Positions 11,933 to 23,902 of a stretch of 64,000 nucleotides of DNA are shown here, piece by piece. Position 1 is the first letter of the stretch. Every line of letters starts with the position of its first letter. The DNA is from Deinococcus koreensis (GTDB lineage Bacteria; Deinococcota; Deinococci; Deinococcales; Deinococcaceae). The notes beneath the pieces were generated by a model. That model was not told where the DNA came from. It searched no databases and saw only the letters and a list, made by a program, of their open reading frames with translations. The translations under genes were made by a program, and so were the position numbers. The stretch spans positions 1,587,501 through 1,651,500 of the forward strand of contig NZ_PPPD01000001.1 of assembly GCF_002901445.1 (NCBI RefSeq), given 5' to 3'.

Positions 11933-12550
11933 ATGAAGATCACCCTGAAACGAGGACTGGCCGCCCTGGCCCTGAGCGCCGGACTGGCCTTCGCCGCCGC
12001 CGCCACCCAGACCGTCGAGGTGCTGAACGCCGATGGACGGGTGGTCGCCACGGGCGCCCTGAGCGGCCACCTGAAGGCCACGGGCGACCTGAAGGCGGGC
12101 CGCACCCTGCGGGTCACGGTGACCGTGAACGGCGTGAGCACCGTCAGAACCTTCGTGCTGGCCTCGCCCATCACCGCCCGCGAACCCGAGGCCGAGCGCC
12201 TGGGCGTGCGCGTGGGCGAGCGGGTGCTGCCCCTGGAAACCGCGCTGGACAACAGCGAGGCCCGCGGTCAGGAGCCCGAGGCCCGCCACGGGGCCGACGA
12301 CGGAGCCGGGCACGATGCCGGAGACGACCACGGCAGCGGCGGCCACGGTGCAGATGATGGGGCAGACGACGGCGCAGGCCACGATGCGGGCGATGACCAC
12401 GGCGGCAGCGGTGGTGGGCACGGCTCCGACGATGGCAGCGGCCATGACGGCGGCGACGACCAGGGTGGTGGCAGTGGCGGCGGTAGTGGTGGTGGCAGTG
12501 GTGGCGGCGGCTCGGATGACGGCGGCGGGCACGGCGGCGGCCACAAGTAG
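11933..12550 (+). CDS. Secreted protein with Asp/His/Gly-rich repetitive tail
   Basis: An N-terminal signal peptide (MKITLKRGLAALALSAGLAFAAAA) is followed by a small beta-rich domain of about 80 residues (TVEVLNADGRVVATG, TLRVTVTVNGVSTVRTFVLAS). The C-terminal half is almost entirely Asp, His and Gly, with imperfect repeats of the type GADDGAGHDAGDDHG and ending in poly-GGGS. The tail resembles metal- or calcium-binding low-complexity sequence. No homologous function is recognised. A TGCAAT box six bases before the ATG suggests a leaderless message. Confidence 0.72.
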   Translation: MKITLKRGLAALALSAGLAFAAAATQTVEVLNADGRVVATGALSGHLKATGDLKAGRTLRVTVTVNGVSTVRTFVLASPITAREPEAERLGVRVGERVLPLETALDNSEARGQEPEARHGADDGAGHDAGDDHGSGGHGADDGADDGAGHDAGDDHGGSGGGHGSDDGSGHDGGDDQGGGSGGGSGGGSGGGGSDDGGGHGGGHK

Positions 12551-12604
12551 GCACCAGTCAGGCAGACCCTCCCGGTTCGGGCGCCTCATGCGTTCGGTCA
12601 ACAG

Positions 12605-12635
12605 TCCCCCCACGGACATCAGGTCTGTGGGGGGA
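12605..12635. terminator. Strong hairpin between convergent genes
   Basis: CCCCCCACGGA pairs with TCTGTGGGGGG (11 bp with one G-U) around a seven-base loop. It sits in the 134-base gap between two convergent genes and could terminate both, although no clear U-tract follows. Confidence 0.5.
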
Positions 12636-12684
12636 AGCTCTATCGCCCGTCAGGCAGAGCCCGTCAGTCAGGGCCCGGTCTGCC

Positions 12685-13008
12685 TCAGCTCGCCGGGCAG
12701 TTCTTGGCGCTCTGGGCCTTGACCAGTTCGGCGGTGCGCGCGTCGACCTTGGCGATCACGTCGCGGTTGTCCAGCTCGTTCACGACGGCGCCGGGCAGGA
12801 AGAACACGGCGAACAGCACGTTCTCCTTGCTCACGCCGCTCTTGCTCTGGGCCTCGCTCCGCACCGTGGCCAGCTGGCCCAGCTCGGTCTTGATTTCGGC
12901 GCAGCTCATGTCGGCCACGGGCTTCTGGGTGGCCGCCGTGTACTTGGGCGCGCAGGAGGCCAGGGCGAGGGACGCGAGCAGGATCAGGCCGAATGCAGGA
13001 TTTTTCAT
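12685..13008 (-). CDS. Small lipoprotein of unknown function
   Basis: A 107-residue protein with a lipoprotein signal peptide ending in the lipobox LASC. The mature part is helical and contains one disulfide-capable cysteine pair (SCAEIK and NCPAS). A hydrophobic stretch VLFAVFFLPGAVVNEL in the middle could insert into the membrane. TACTAT lies eight bases before the ATG on the minus strand and may be a -10 box. The function is not recognised. Confidence 0.7.
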   Translation of the reverse strand: MKNPAFGLILLASLALASCAPKYTAATQKPVADMSCAEIKTELGQLATVRSEAQSKSGVSKENVLFAVFFLPGAVVNELDNRDVIAKVDARTAELVKAQSAKNCPAS

Positions 13009-13115
13009 ACCCGTCCATAGTACAGGGGCAATTGTGCAGTGATGCACGATAGGTCAGGGGCTTCGTCTCCCAACTGACCTCACGTTCAACTCACCGCGCC
13101 TGCCTAGGGTGAAGG

Positions 13116-14576
13116 ATGAACAGTCTGGCGGGAGCAGGGGTGGCGGCGGTGGCGCTGGTCGGTCTGGGCCTGATGGCGCCGTCCCAGGCGCCCCAACCGG
13201 GCCGGGGCGTGACCCTGCAGGTTCCGCCCGGCCGCGAGGCCGCGTTCCGGGCCAACGGCCTCCTGCGGCGCACCATCAACTTCGGCAACATGCTCGAGGC
13301 CCCGCAGGAGGGCGAGTGGGGCCTGAAGCTGGAGGAGCGCTTCTTCGATCTGGCGAGGTCGGCGGGCTTCACGGCCATCCGGCTGCCGGTGCGCTGGAAC
13401 ACGAGGGCGGGGGCGCAGGCGCCGTATACGGTCGATCCGGCCTTCTTCGCGCGGGTGGACTGGGCGGTCTCTCAGGCCAGGCGCCGGAACCTGGCGGTGA
13501 TCCTCGATTTCCACCACTACGAGGAACTGATGCGGGAGCCGGCCGCGCACCGCCCGCGCTTCCTGGCCATCTGGGGGCAGGTGGCGGCGCACTACCGAAA
13601 CCAGGGGCCGGAGGTGCTGTTCGAGGTACTGAACGAGCCGAACGGCAAGGTCGAGGCAGTCTGGAACGAGCTGCAGGCCCAGGCGCTGGCGGTGATCCGC
13701 AAGTCCAACCCGCGCCGGGTGGTGATCGTCGGGCCGGTCGGGTGGAATTCGGCCGAGCGGCTGGGCACGCTGCGGCTGCCCGCCGACGGACACCTGATCG
13801 TGACCTTCCACCACTACACGCCCATGGAATTCACGCACCAGGGCACCGACTTCGGCGGCCCGGCGCGGCCCACCGGCATCCCGTGGCCGGCGGGGGGCCT
13901 GCGCCCGGCGAACGGCTGGGCCAACTGGTCGTGGGACGTGACCCTCGCGGGCGGAGCGGGGGGGCTCACGGTGGCGCCGCAGAAGGCCTACGGGGCGCTG
14001 TATCTCCACCGCGACGAGCCGCTGACCGGCGTGAAGGAACTCGCCTTCGTGAGCGACCGGACGCTGGGCCTGAACGTGGTGTGCCTGGAGCGCAACGACG
14101 GCAAGACCAGCCCGCCGTCGGCCAGTATCACCGCGCAGGCGGGGGCGCTCACGCGGGTGCCGGTGGCGGCCTGCAGCGGCAGCGGCACCCTGCGCGACCT
14201 GTGGCTGATGCCGCAGGGCGAACAGGCGGCGGCGCCGTTTACCCTGCGGCGGCTGGACGTGGTCACGAGCGCCGGGGTGCGCCCGGCCCTGGGCAGCGCG
14301 CAGGACGAGGTCGCGGCGCCGATCCGTACGGCGGCCGCCTGGGGCCGGGCGAACGGCCGTCCGGTCTTCCTGGGCGAGTTCGGGGCCTTCCGGGCCGGGC
14401 CGCAGGCCGACCGGGCGCGCTGGGCCGCCTTCATGCGCGCCGAGGCCGAGGCGCAGGGGCTCAGCTGGGCGTGGTGGGAACTGGCCTCGGGCTTCGGGCT
14501 CTACGATCCGCTGAAGAACGTCTGGGACGACCCGGTGCTGCGCGCCCTGCTCCCGGACAGCCGGGTCGGGCGCTGA
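13116..14576 (+). CDS. Secreted GH5-family glycoside hydrolase with an inserted domain
   Basis: A 486-residue enzyme with a short N-terminal hydrophobic export segment. GH5 landmarks are present: IRLPVRW (88-94), ILDFHHY (129-135), the acid/base glutamate E174 in VLNEPN, the FHHYTP strand (231-236) and the nucleophile E421 in FLGEFGAF. Between the HHY strand and the nucleophile lies an extra segment of about 125 residues (262-388) that is rich in beta strands and looks like a carbohydrate-binding module embedded in the barrel. The polysaccharide is not predictable, though cellulase-like enzymes share this pattern. TAGGGT five bases before the ATG suggests a leaderless transcript. Confidence 0.87.
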   Translation: MNSLAGAGVAAVALVGLGLMAPSQAPQPGRGVTLQVPPGREAAFRANGLLRRTINFGNMLEAPQEGEWGLKLEERFFDLARSAGFTAIRLPVRWNTRAGAQAPYTVDPAFFARVDWAVSQARRRNLAVILDFHHYEELMREPAAHRPRFLAIWGQVAAHYRNQGPEVLFEVLNEPNGKVEAVWNELQAQALAVIRKSNPRRVVIVGPVGWNSAERLGTLRLPADGHLIVTFHHYTPMEFTHQGTDFGGPARPTGIPWPAGGLRPANGWANWSWDVTLAGGAGGLTVAPQKAYGALYLHRDEPLTGVKELAFVSDRTLGLNVVCLERNDGKTSPPSASITAQAGALTRVPVAACSGSGTLRDLWLMPQGEQAAAPFTLRRLDVVTSAGVRPALGSAQDEVAAPIRTAAAWGRANGRPVFLGEFGAFRAGPQADRARWAAFMRAEAEAQGLSWAWWELASGFGLYDPLKNVWDDPVLRALLPDSRVGR

Positions 14577-14636
14577 TCCAGGCGTCCAGGCGAAGTGCGG
14601 AGGTCGGGGGGCTGCGCTATCGCTGGACACTTCAGC

Positions 14637-14683
14637 GCCCCTGAGGCCGCGTGTCCATCCAGCCGCCGCGCCGCCTCAGGGGC
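14637..14683. terminator. Inverted repeat after the GH5 gene
   Basis: GCCCCTGAGGC (14637-14647) is perfectly inverted at 14673-14683 with a 25-base loop. It lies between the glycosidase stop and the next gene, consistent with a transcription-end hairpin, but no U-run follows. Confidence 0.4.
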
Positions 14684-14734
14684 AACTCAGGAAGCGCTCA
14701 TGGCACCCGTGGGGGCGCATGTCAGGCTGGCACC

Positions 14735-15151
14735 ATGAGACTGTTTTCAGGACGTGTGGCGGGGAAGAAGGTGCTGGCGCTGGCGCTGGTCGGCGGGACG
14801 TGGCTGGGCTCGGCGCAGGCCGCCACGGCATATACCAGGGTGGAATCGAACCTGCGCCGGGTGGCCGCCCCGAACGGGCTGGTGGTGGGCGTGGTGCCCG
14901 GCGGCACGCTGCTGACCGTGGCGTGCAGCGGGCAGTGGTGCCGCACCTCGTATCAGGGGCGCGGCGGCTACGTCGCGCGCACGCTGCTGACGCCGTTCAC
15001 GCGCAGCGCGCCGCTCTCCGGGGTGTTCTACGCCAGCTGCCGGGCCATGCGCGCGGCGAACAAGGCCCCGATCCGGCTGGGCCGGGAGGGCTACCGGGTG
15101 GGGCTCGACTCCAACTCGAACGGCGTGGCCTGCGACCAGGGCGACCGCTGA
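14735..15151 (+). CDS. Secreted SH3-like and Excalibur-domain protein
   Basis: A 138-residue exported protein with a signal peptide ending near GSAQAATA. The middle has a bacterial SH3-like pattern (SNLRRVAAPNGLVVGVVPGGTLLTVACSGQWCRTSYQGRGGYVARTLL) typical of cell-wall-associated proteins. The C-terminus is an Excalibur motif (FYASCRAMRAAN...LDSNSNGVACD), a small calcium-binding module. CAGGCT lies six bases before the ATG, fitting leaderless expression. It is probably an envelope protein. Confidence 0.8.
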   Translation: MRLFSGRVAGKKVLALALVGGTWLGSAQAATAYTRVESNLRRVAAPNGLVVGVVPGGTLLTVACSGQWCRTSYQGRGGYVARTLLTPFTRSAPLSGVFYASCRAMRAANKAPIRLGREGYRVGLDSNSNGVACDQGDR

Positions 15152-15240
15152 AGTTCAGAGCGCTGGCAGGCGGGTGAGGGGGCGGCGAGGATCGTGTGCG
15201 CCCCCTCACTCTGTTTTTTAAAGCGGGGCACAATGGGAGC

Positions 15241-15999
15241 ATGAGCCTCCCCTCTCCCGCCGCTCCCTCCACCCTGCGCGTCGACGTCTGGTCGGACATC
15301 GCCTGTCCGTGGTGCTACATCGGCAAGCGGCGGCTGGAAGCGGCGCTGCAGGACTTCGCCGGGCGTGATCAGGTTGAAGTCGTGTGGCACAGCTTCGAAC
15401 TCGATCCCAGTGCCCCGGCCCGGCAGGACGCCTCGATGGCCGAGATCCTGGCGCGCAAGTACGGCGGCGGCGCGGCGCGGGCCCAGGGCATGATGGCCCA
15501 GGTGACCGAGGTGGCCGCCCGCGACGGCCTGGACTACCGCTTCGACGTGCTGCGGCCCACCAACACCTTCCTGGCCCACCAGCTGATCCATCTGGCCGCC
15601 GAGCACGGGTTGCAGGACGCCATGAAGGAGCGGCTGCTGCTGGCCTACTTCACGCAGGGCGAACTCGTGGGCGACCCCGAAACCCTGGTGCGGCTGGCGC
15701 AGGAGGTCGGTCTGGACGCGGCCCAGACCCGCGCCGCGCTGGACGCCGGCACCTACGCCGACGCCGTGCGCCAGGACGAGGCGCAGGCCCGGACGCTGGG
15801 CATCAGCGGCGTGCCCTTCTTCGTGCTGGGCGGCCGGTACGGGGTCAGCGGGGCGCAGGAGGCGCAGGTGCTCCGGGGCGCGCTGGAGCAGGTCTGGGCC
15901 GAACTCCACCCCGCCCCGCTGACCCGCCTGGACACCCCCGTGGCCGAGGGCTGCGAGGACGGCTCCTGCGCGGTGCCGGAGACCCAGGGCGCGCGCTGA
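15241..15999 (+). CDS. frnE: FrnE-like DsbA-family disulfide isomerase
   Basis: A 252-residue cytoplasmic thioredoxin-fold protein. The active-site pair C22-P-W-C25 lies in DIACPWCYIGKRR, and the cis-proline loop GVPFF follows late in the sequence. A second cysteine pair, C238 and C243 (CEDGSC), forms the CX4C motif described for Deinococcus radiodurans FrnE. That protein acts as disulfide isomerase and chaperone in cadmium and oxidative stress. CACAAT six bases before the ATG suggests a leaderless start, with GGGAG as a possible weak ribosome site. Confidence 0.9.
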   Translation: MSLPSPAAPSTLRVDVWSDIACPWCYIGKRRLEAALQDFAGRDQVEVVWHSFELDPSAPARQDASMAEILARKYGGGAARAQGMMAQVTEVAARDGLDYRFDVLRPTNTFLAHQLIHLAAEHGLQDAMKERLLLAYFTQGELVGDPETLVRLAQEVGLDAAQTRAALDAGTYADAVRQDEAQARTLGISGVPFFVLGGRYGVSGAQEAQVLRGALEQVWAELHPAPLTRLDTPVAEGCEDGSCAVPETQGAR

Positions 16000-16025
16000 G
16001 ATCACCGGGAGGAGCCGAACAAGCA

Positions 16026-16060
16026 AGGGGCCAGCGTCGCAACCGCTGGCCCCTCTGCTT
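16026..16060. terminator. Bidirectional terminator between frnE and ftsH
   Basis: AGGGGCCAGCG (16026-16036) pairs perfectly with CGCTGGCCCCT (16044-16054) around a seven-base loop, and a T-rich run follows (CTGCTTTT). It lies between two convergent genes and can serve both. Confidence 0.8.
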
Positions 16061-16068
16061 TTGGGCGT

Positions 16069-17934
<1,866 letters not shown>

Positions 17935-18131
17935 GGGCGCACTTCACCTCGGCTGGACATACTCCAGTGTATGCCTCGCCGCAGCTCATAACCTGAAAAT
18001 CGCACGGTTCGGCCCCCGCCGGGCCGGGCGTTTCCGTGGGCGTTGGGAGGGCCTTAACACTCACGGGGGAGGCGGGCCGCGCTGGGACAATTCCGCAGAC
18101 TCCAGTCAGCTTCGGCGGGCATACTTGCGCG

Positions 18132-20012
18132 ATGCTGTCGTCTTCCCCCCGCCCTGGTATGCACTTCCCCCGCTTCCGAAGTCCGGCCCTCCTGACCACG
18201 CTGGCCCTGCTGTCGCCGCCTGTGATGGGCGGCACTGTTCTGGGTGGGATTGGTCTGGGCAGTACTGGTCTGGGCGCTTCCGTGATGGGCGCCGCCCTGC
18301 TGGCGCTGAGCGGCGGGGCGGCGCAGGCGGCGCCCGCGGCCGCGTCGGTGGGGTCGGTGCAACTGACCTTCAGCGTGGATCAGGCCGCCGTGTACGTCAA
18401 CGGCGAGGCGACCCAGTGGAGCAGTCCTCCCCGGCTGGTGGGGGGCCGCGCCATGCTGCCCCTGCGCGACGCGGCGGCGCTGCTGGATCAGCCGCTGAAC
18501 ACCACCGGGGCCATCGGCAGCGGGCAGCTGCAGCTCGGGCGCCTGCTGGTGGACACCCGCCGCGTGAGCGGCGTGCTGGCCGGCGCGCCCCAGCCCGAGG
18601 GCACCGTGGCTGCGCTGGGCGGCGTGCTGTATGTCAGCGCGCGCACCCTGGCCGACGCGCTGAACGCCAACCTGGTCGCCGAGGGCGACGCCGGGCGCAC
18701 CATGACCCTGACCGCCCTGCGCGACGGCGGCAACCCGCTGGCCCCGCAGGCCCGCTTCTCCACCGACAAGAACGTGTACGCCCCGGGCGAGCGGGTCGTG
18801 TACACCGAGTACGCCTTCGACCCGGACGGCGCGGACATCACCTCGCGCAAGTGGACGGGCCGCCAGGACGCCTACTTCCAGCCCGGCACCTACACGGTCA
18901 CCCTGAACGTGACGAACAGCCGGGGCCTGCTGAGCCGGCCGTACACCCGCACCATCCAGGTCACGGGCGCCCCGATGGACTCGCCGCTGACCTACGCGCT
19001 GAAATACGCCTCGCCCGGCGACTCCTTCCCGGACCCGCAGGTGCTGAACTACCCGTCGGCGCTGGCGGTGCCGGTGGCCGGCGAGACCTCCCCGCTGATC
19101 TTCAGCGACAGCCCCGAGGTGCCCACCCAGAGCGGCATCCTGTACCAGGACACGGTGCAGGGCCGCGCCCGGATGCTGGCCTACCACCTGAACGGGCTGG
19201 GCCGCCCGGCGCGGCTGTACATCCTGGCCCGCAACCTCGACGAGCGCCCGGTGGACATCCGCACCACCCGCCTGGGCGAGACGGCGCCCACCCGCATCGA
19301 GGGCACGCTGGGTCAGGTCACGCTGATGGAGTACTTCGCCTCGACCGGCGGCAGCCTGCTGACCCTCAGTCCGGGCTCGACCGCCGCCGTGTATGCCAGC
19401 CCCACCCTGAGCCCCGGCAGCGGCGTGAACCTGATGCAGGATCTGGTGACCTCGGGGCGCGTGGAACTGACCATCCTGATGCTGGAGGACACCCTGCCCC
19501 CCAGCGCGCAGGTGGCCCAGCAGCTGCCCTACCTGAAGCCCGACGGCAAGCATGTGCGCGGCACCTTCCCGGGCGCCGTGCGGCGGCTGCGCGTGACCCT
19601 GGGCTCGCTGCCCACCCGCATCGTGATCGGCGACGGGCGGGTCGACCCGGCGCTGACCGGCACCGACGCCCTGACCGGCCAGAGCGTGAAACTGAGCGGC
19701 AACTACGGCGTGCTCTACGACCTGGAGGTGAACGGCGCGGCGGGCGCGGCCGTGGCCCTGAGCCCGCGCGGCGGCCTGTACCGGGGCGCCATGAACGTGC
19801 TGGACGGCCCCATCGTGCAGACCATCAAACTGCCGCGCGTGGGCAGCGCCCTGAAGCCCAGCGAGCCGACCCTGCTGTGGCGCGCCCAGTCCGACCGCCT
19901 GAACATCGACTTCGTGCCGGCCAGCGGCTCGAATCTGCCGATCAGTCTGGTGTTCTACCGGGCGCGCAGCCTGAGCGGCTTCGGCGGCGTGATCAAGACC
20001 TACCAGCCCTGA
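18132..20012 (+). CDS. Secreted protein with copper amine oxidase N-terminal-like domain
   Basis: A 626-residue exported protein. After an unusually long, glycine-rich hydrophobic N-terminus (to about residue 65) comes a domain like the copper amine oxidase N-terminal stalk (VQLTFSVDQAAVYVNGEATQWSSPPRLV...RAMLPLRDAAALL). A PKD/Ig-like segment follows near 215-280 (FSTDKNVYAPGERVVYTEYAFDPDG...PGTYTVTLNVTNS). The rest is a long beta-rich region without a known catalytic motif. Such stalk domains often bind envelope polymers. CATACT six bases before the first ATG supports this start. It diverges from ftsH. Confidence 0.75.
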   Translation: MLSSSPRPGMHFPRFRSPALLTTLALLSPPVMGGTVLGGIGLGSTGLGASVMGAALLALSGGAAQAAPAAASVGSVQLTFSVDQAAVYVNGEATQWSSPPRLVGGRAMLPLRDAAALLDQPLNTTGAIGSGQLQLGRLLVDTRRVSGVLAGAPQPEGTVAALGGVLYVSARTLADALNANLVAEGDAGRTMTLTALRDGGNPLAPQARFSTDKNVYAPGERVVYTEYAFDPDGADITSRKWTGRQDAYFQPGTYTVTLNVTNSRGLLSRPYTRTIQVTGAPMDSPLTYALKYASPGDSFPDPQVLNYPSALAVPVAGETSPLIFSDSPEVPTQSGILYQDTVQGRARMLAYHLNGLGRPARLYILARNLDERPVDIRTTRLGETAPTRIEGTLGQVTLMEYFASTGGSLLTLSPGSTAAVYASPTLSPGSGVNLMQDLVTSGRVELTILMLEDTLPPSAQVAQQLPYLKPDGKHVRGTFPGAVRRLRVTLGSLPTRIVIGDGRVDPALTGTDALTGQSVKLSGNYGVLYDLEVNGAAGAAVALSPRGGLYRGAMNVLDGPIVQTIKLPRVGSALKPSEPTLLWRAQSDRLNIDFVPASGSNLPISLVFYRARSLSGFGGVIKTYQP

Positions 20013-20131
20013 GGGGCCTTGCCCGCGCCGGGCGGCCGGACGGAAGGCCAGGCGGGAACGGAGGTCTGTGCAGAAAAGGTCAACAGCCCTGTGGCCCTTC
20101 CCGGGCAGCCGGCCGCTACCCTGAGACCCTG

Positions 20132-20200
20132 ATGACTCCCTGGCCTCCTCTCCTGCCCCTGCGCCTCTCCCCCACCTGCAGCCCGGAGCGTCCGGCATGA
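20132..20200 (+). CDS. Possible 22-codon upstream ORF coupled to the YedI gene
   Basis: A short proline-rich reading frame (MTPWPPLLPLRLSPTCSPERP) ends in TGA overlapping the ATG of the next gene. A TACCCT -10-like box at 20117-20122 would place its start about nine bases downstream, nearly leaderless. The main gene has no ribosome-binding site of its own, so re-initiation from this ORF is plausible. It may also be chance. Confidence 0.35.
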   Translation: MTPWPPLLPLRLSPTCSPERPA

Positions 20201-21144
20201 GCGGCGGCCTGGTGGCCCTGCTGGACGACGTGGCGGCCATCGCGCGGATCGCGGCGGCGTCCATCGACGACATCGGCGCGGCGGCCGGCAAGGCCGGGGT
20301 CAAGGCGCTGGGCGTGGTGGTCGACGACACGGCGGTCACGCCGCGCTATGTCACGGGCTTCTCGCCCGACCGCGAGCTGCCGATCATCTGGCGGATCGCG
20401 CGGGGCTCGCTGCGCAACAAGGTCGTGTTCATCCTGCCGGCGGCGCTGCTGCTCAGCCAGTTCCTGCCCTGGGCCATCACGCCGATCCTGATGCTGGGCG
20501 GGGCGTACCTGTGCTTCGAGGGCGCCGAGAAGCTGTACGAGGCCCTCAGCGGCCACCACGAGAGCGCCGAGAGCAGCGAGGCCAAGCTGTCCAGCGCCGC
20601 GCACGAGCAGCAGATGGTCTCCGGCGCGATCCGCACCGACTTCATCCTGTCGGCCGAGATCATGGCGATCTCGCTGGCCGAGGTCGCCGATCAGGGCTTC
20701 GGCTCGCGGGCGCTGATCCTGATCGTGGTGGCGGTCATGATCACGGTGCTGGTCTACGGCGTGGTCGGACTGATCGTGAAGATGGACGACCTGGGCCTGC
20801 GGCTGGCCCGCAGCGGCACTGGCATCGCCCGCGCGTTCGGACGCGGCCTAGTGCGGGGGATGCCGGTCGTGATGGGCGCTCTGTCGGTGATCGGCACCGC
20901 CGCCATGCTGTGGGTCGGCGGGCACATCCTGATCGCCGGCCTGGAGACCTTCGGGATCGCCGGCCCCGCCCACGTCCTGCACGACGCGGCGGTCGCCACC
21001 AGCCGGGCCGTGGGCTTCGCGCCCGGGCTGGTGCAGTGGCTGGTGGACACCCTGGGCTCGGGGCTGCTGGGCCTGATCGTCGGCGGGATCATCGTGGCCG
21101 TGCTGCACGCCCTGCCCAGGAGGGGCGCGGCGACCCAGCACTGA
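20197..21144 (+). CDS. DUF808 (YedI-family) inner membrane protein
   Basis: A 315-residue integral membrane protein. It opens with MSGGLVALLDDVAAIARIAAASIDDIGAAAGKAGVKALGVVVDDTAVTP, the DUF808/YedI signature. There are roughly seven hydrophobic segments and a conserved middle with FEGAEKLYEAL and IRTDFILSAEIMAISLAEV. The family is widespread and uncharacterised; some members are predicted transporters. The ATG overlaps the stop of a possible leader ORF. Confidence 0.88.
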   Translation: MSGGLVALLDDVAAIARIAAASIDDIGAAAGKAGVKALGVVVDDTAVTPRYVTGFSPDRELPIIWRIARGSLRNKVVFILPAALLLSQFLPWAITPILMLGGAYLCFEGAEKLYEALSGHHESAESSEAKLSSAAHEQQMVSGAIRTDFILSAEIMAISLAEVADQGFGSRALILIVVAVMITVLVYGVVGLIVKMDDLGLRLARSGTGIARAFGRGLVRGMPVVMGALSVIGTAAMLWVGGHILIAGLETFGIAGPAHVLHDAAVATSRAVGFAPGLVQWLVDTLGSGLLGLIVGGIIVAVLHALPRRGAATQH

Positions 21145-21166
21145 GCGCTTCATTCCAGGCGTCAAC

Positions 21167-21204
21167 GGCCAGGGCCACCGAGAAGTCTCCCGGTGGCCCT
21201 GGCC
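21167..21204. terminator. Perfect 14-bp hairpin between convergent genes
   Basis: GGCCAGGGCCACCG (21167-21180) is perfectly complementary to 21191-21204 around a ten-base loop. It lies in the 69-base gap between convergent genes. No U-tract follows, as with several other gene-end hairpins in this window. Confidence 0.6.
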
Positions 21205-21213
21205 GTTCAGACT

Positions 21214-21627
21214 TCAGAGCTTGATCTCGCCCTGATCCTCGCCGTCCCAGTAATGCACGCGGGTCGCGTCGACCTGGATCATCACGATACCGGGGGTGTC
21301 CACGCCGTCCTTGAACCACTGCTCCAGTCCCTTCGTCCAGTGCTCCTCCAGGCTGGCCTTGTCGCGCATCAGTTTGGCCTTGCCCTCGACCGCCACCGAG
21401 AAGCCCTTCTCGCCCATGAAGGCCAGCGACACCCTGTCGTCCTTCTCGATGTCCTGCACCGTGCGGGTGTCCTCGTACGTGTAGTAGTACGAGGTGCCGT
21501 CGTACTCGACCTCGCCGTTGTTGCTCATGGGGCGCCCGGCGATGTTGCCGCCCGCCGTATGGGTCGAGAGCATGGCGATGTCGATCTTGCGCATCTTCTG
21601 GGACAGGTCTTGCAGGGTCTTGCTCAT
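21214..21627 (-). CDS. Pyridoxamine 5-phosphate oxidase-like (general stress) protein
   Basis: A 137-residue FMN-binding split-barrel protein. The strand pattern IDIAMLSTHTAGGNIAGRPMSNNGEVEYDGTSYYYTYEDTRTVQDIEKDDRVSLAFMG is typical of the general stress protein 26 branch of this superfamily. These bind flavin; true PNP oxidase activity is not expected. A GGAGG site sits five bases before the ATG at 21625-21627. It follows der on the same strand after about 110 bases and may be cotranscribed. Confidence 0.85.
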   Translation of the reverse strand: MSKTLQDLSQKMRKIDIAMLSTHTAGGNIAGRPMSNNGEVEYDGTSYYYTYEDTRTVQDIEKDDRVSLAFMGEKGFSVAVEGKAKLMRDKASLEEHWTKGLEQWFKDGVDTPGIVMIQVDATRVHYWDGEDQGEIKL

Positions 21628-21736
21628 GGGGCCTCCAGGGGCTGAGAGAAGGGGGATCAAACAGGGCCAGACTGCCCGGCACAGGCAGTCTGGAGTGCCC
21701 CGCGCGCGCCGGCGCCAGAGTTGGGTAAATGCCGGT

Positions 21737-23062
<1,326 letters not shown>

Positions 23063-23398
23063 GGAAGCCCTCCACGCCCGTCAGGGCGGCGAGCGGAGCG
23101 AGTAGGAGAAATGGTGCCCAGACGGAAGTCTGGAGGCACATCCAGCACATATGGGCCGGAAGACTGAAGTCTGGGTACATGTCAGACGCTCCTTGCGGTG
23201 TCGGAGCTGCCCAGCGTCAGGGTGCTCCGCCGAAGCCCGGTTCTCACGGCGAGAACACAGGCATAGACGTGCGAGTATACAGGAGTGCTGGAAGGGCGGG
23301 CGGGGACGCCTCGCAATCGGCCACGGTATACATCCGGATCGCCCCCGACTCAGGAAAAGTTCGCCCTGATACGGTGTTTTCTGGGAAACTGCATAGGG

Positions 23399-23427
23399 TT
23401 GACTTCCGCTGAATCCGGCGCTATCTT
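23399..23427 (+). promoter_or_regulatory. Array promoter 1
   Basis: TTGACT (23399-23404), a 17-base spacer and TATCTT (23422-23427). The predicted start is near 23434, four bases before the terminator hairpin. Confidence 0.65.
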
Positions 23428-23437
23428 TATCCCATCA

Positions 23438-23458
23438 CCGCCGAAGAGGCGGGTTTTT
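23438..23458 (+). terminator. Array terminator 1
   Basis: CCGCC pairs with GGCGG around GAAGA, then G and five T. A transcript from array promoter 1 would be only about 25 bases long. Confidence 0.7.
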
Positions 23459-23631
23459 CGTTTCTGGGCTGAGGATGATCGGCGAGCAGAGAGGGACTTC
23501 CCTCCGCGCCGGGCCCGCCGCCGTGCCGGACATGGCCCGCTGGTGACGATGCCCGCGTTATGTATCCGTCCCGGTGTCTGAGGGCGGGAATCTGTGTACT
23601 GGAGGGCATTTTCCGGATGCCCTGTATGGAT

Positions 23632-23660
23632 TTGACTTCTTCCGCATTCCACGCTATCTT
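23632..23660 (+). promoter_or_regulatory. Array promoter 2
   Basis: TTGACT (23632-23637), a 17-base spacer and TATCTT (23655-23660). CCCTGTATGGAT immediately upstream is shared with copy 3. Confidence 0.65.
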
Positions 23661-23670
23661 TTCCCTATCA

Positions 23671-23697
23671 CCGCCCGAGAGGCGGATTTTTTGTTTT
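23671..23697 (+). terminator. Array terminator 2
   Basis: CCGCC (23671-23675) pairs with GGCGG (23681-23685) around CGAGA, followed by A, six T, G and four T. Confidence 0.75.
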
Positions 23698-23863
23698 GGC
23701 CCGTCGACGATGAGGAGGAACAACCGGCAAGACACCCTCGGAACGGCCATCCTGAGCGGAGTGAGGGATCTGCCCCAACACGCCTCGTGCTATACATTCA
23801 CACCCACGCTTGCCCGGCAGAATATCCGTACTGGACAGCGCTTTCGCCGCCCCCTGCATGGAT

Positions 23864-23892
23864 TTGACTTCTCCTGCATGGCACGCTATCTT
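23864..23892 (+). promoter_or_regulatory. Array promoter 3
   Basis: TTGACT (23864-23869), a 17-base spacer and TATCTT (23887-23892). Confidence 0.65.
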
Positions 23893-23902
23893 TTTCTTAT
23901 CA

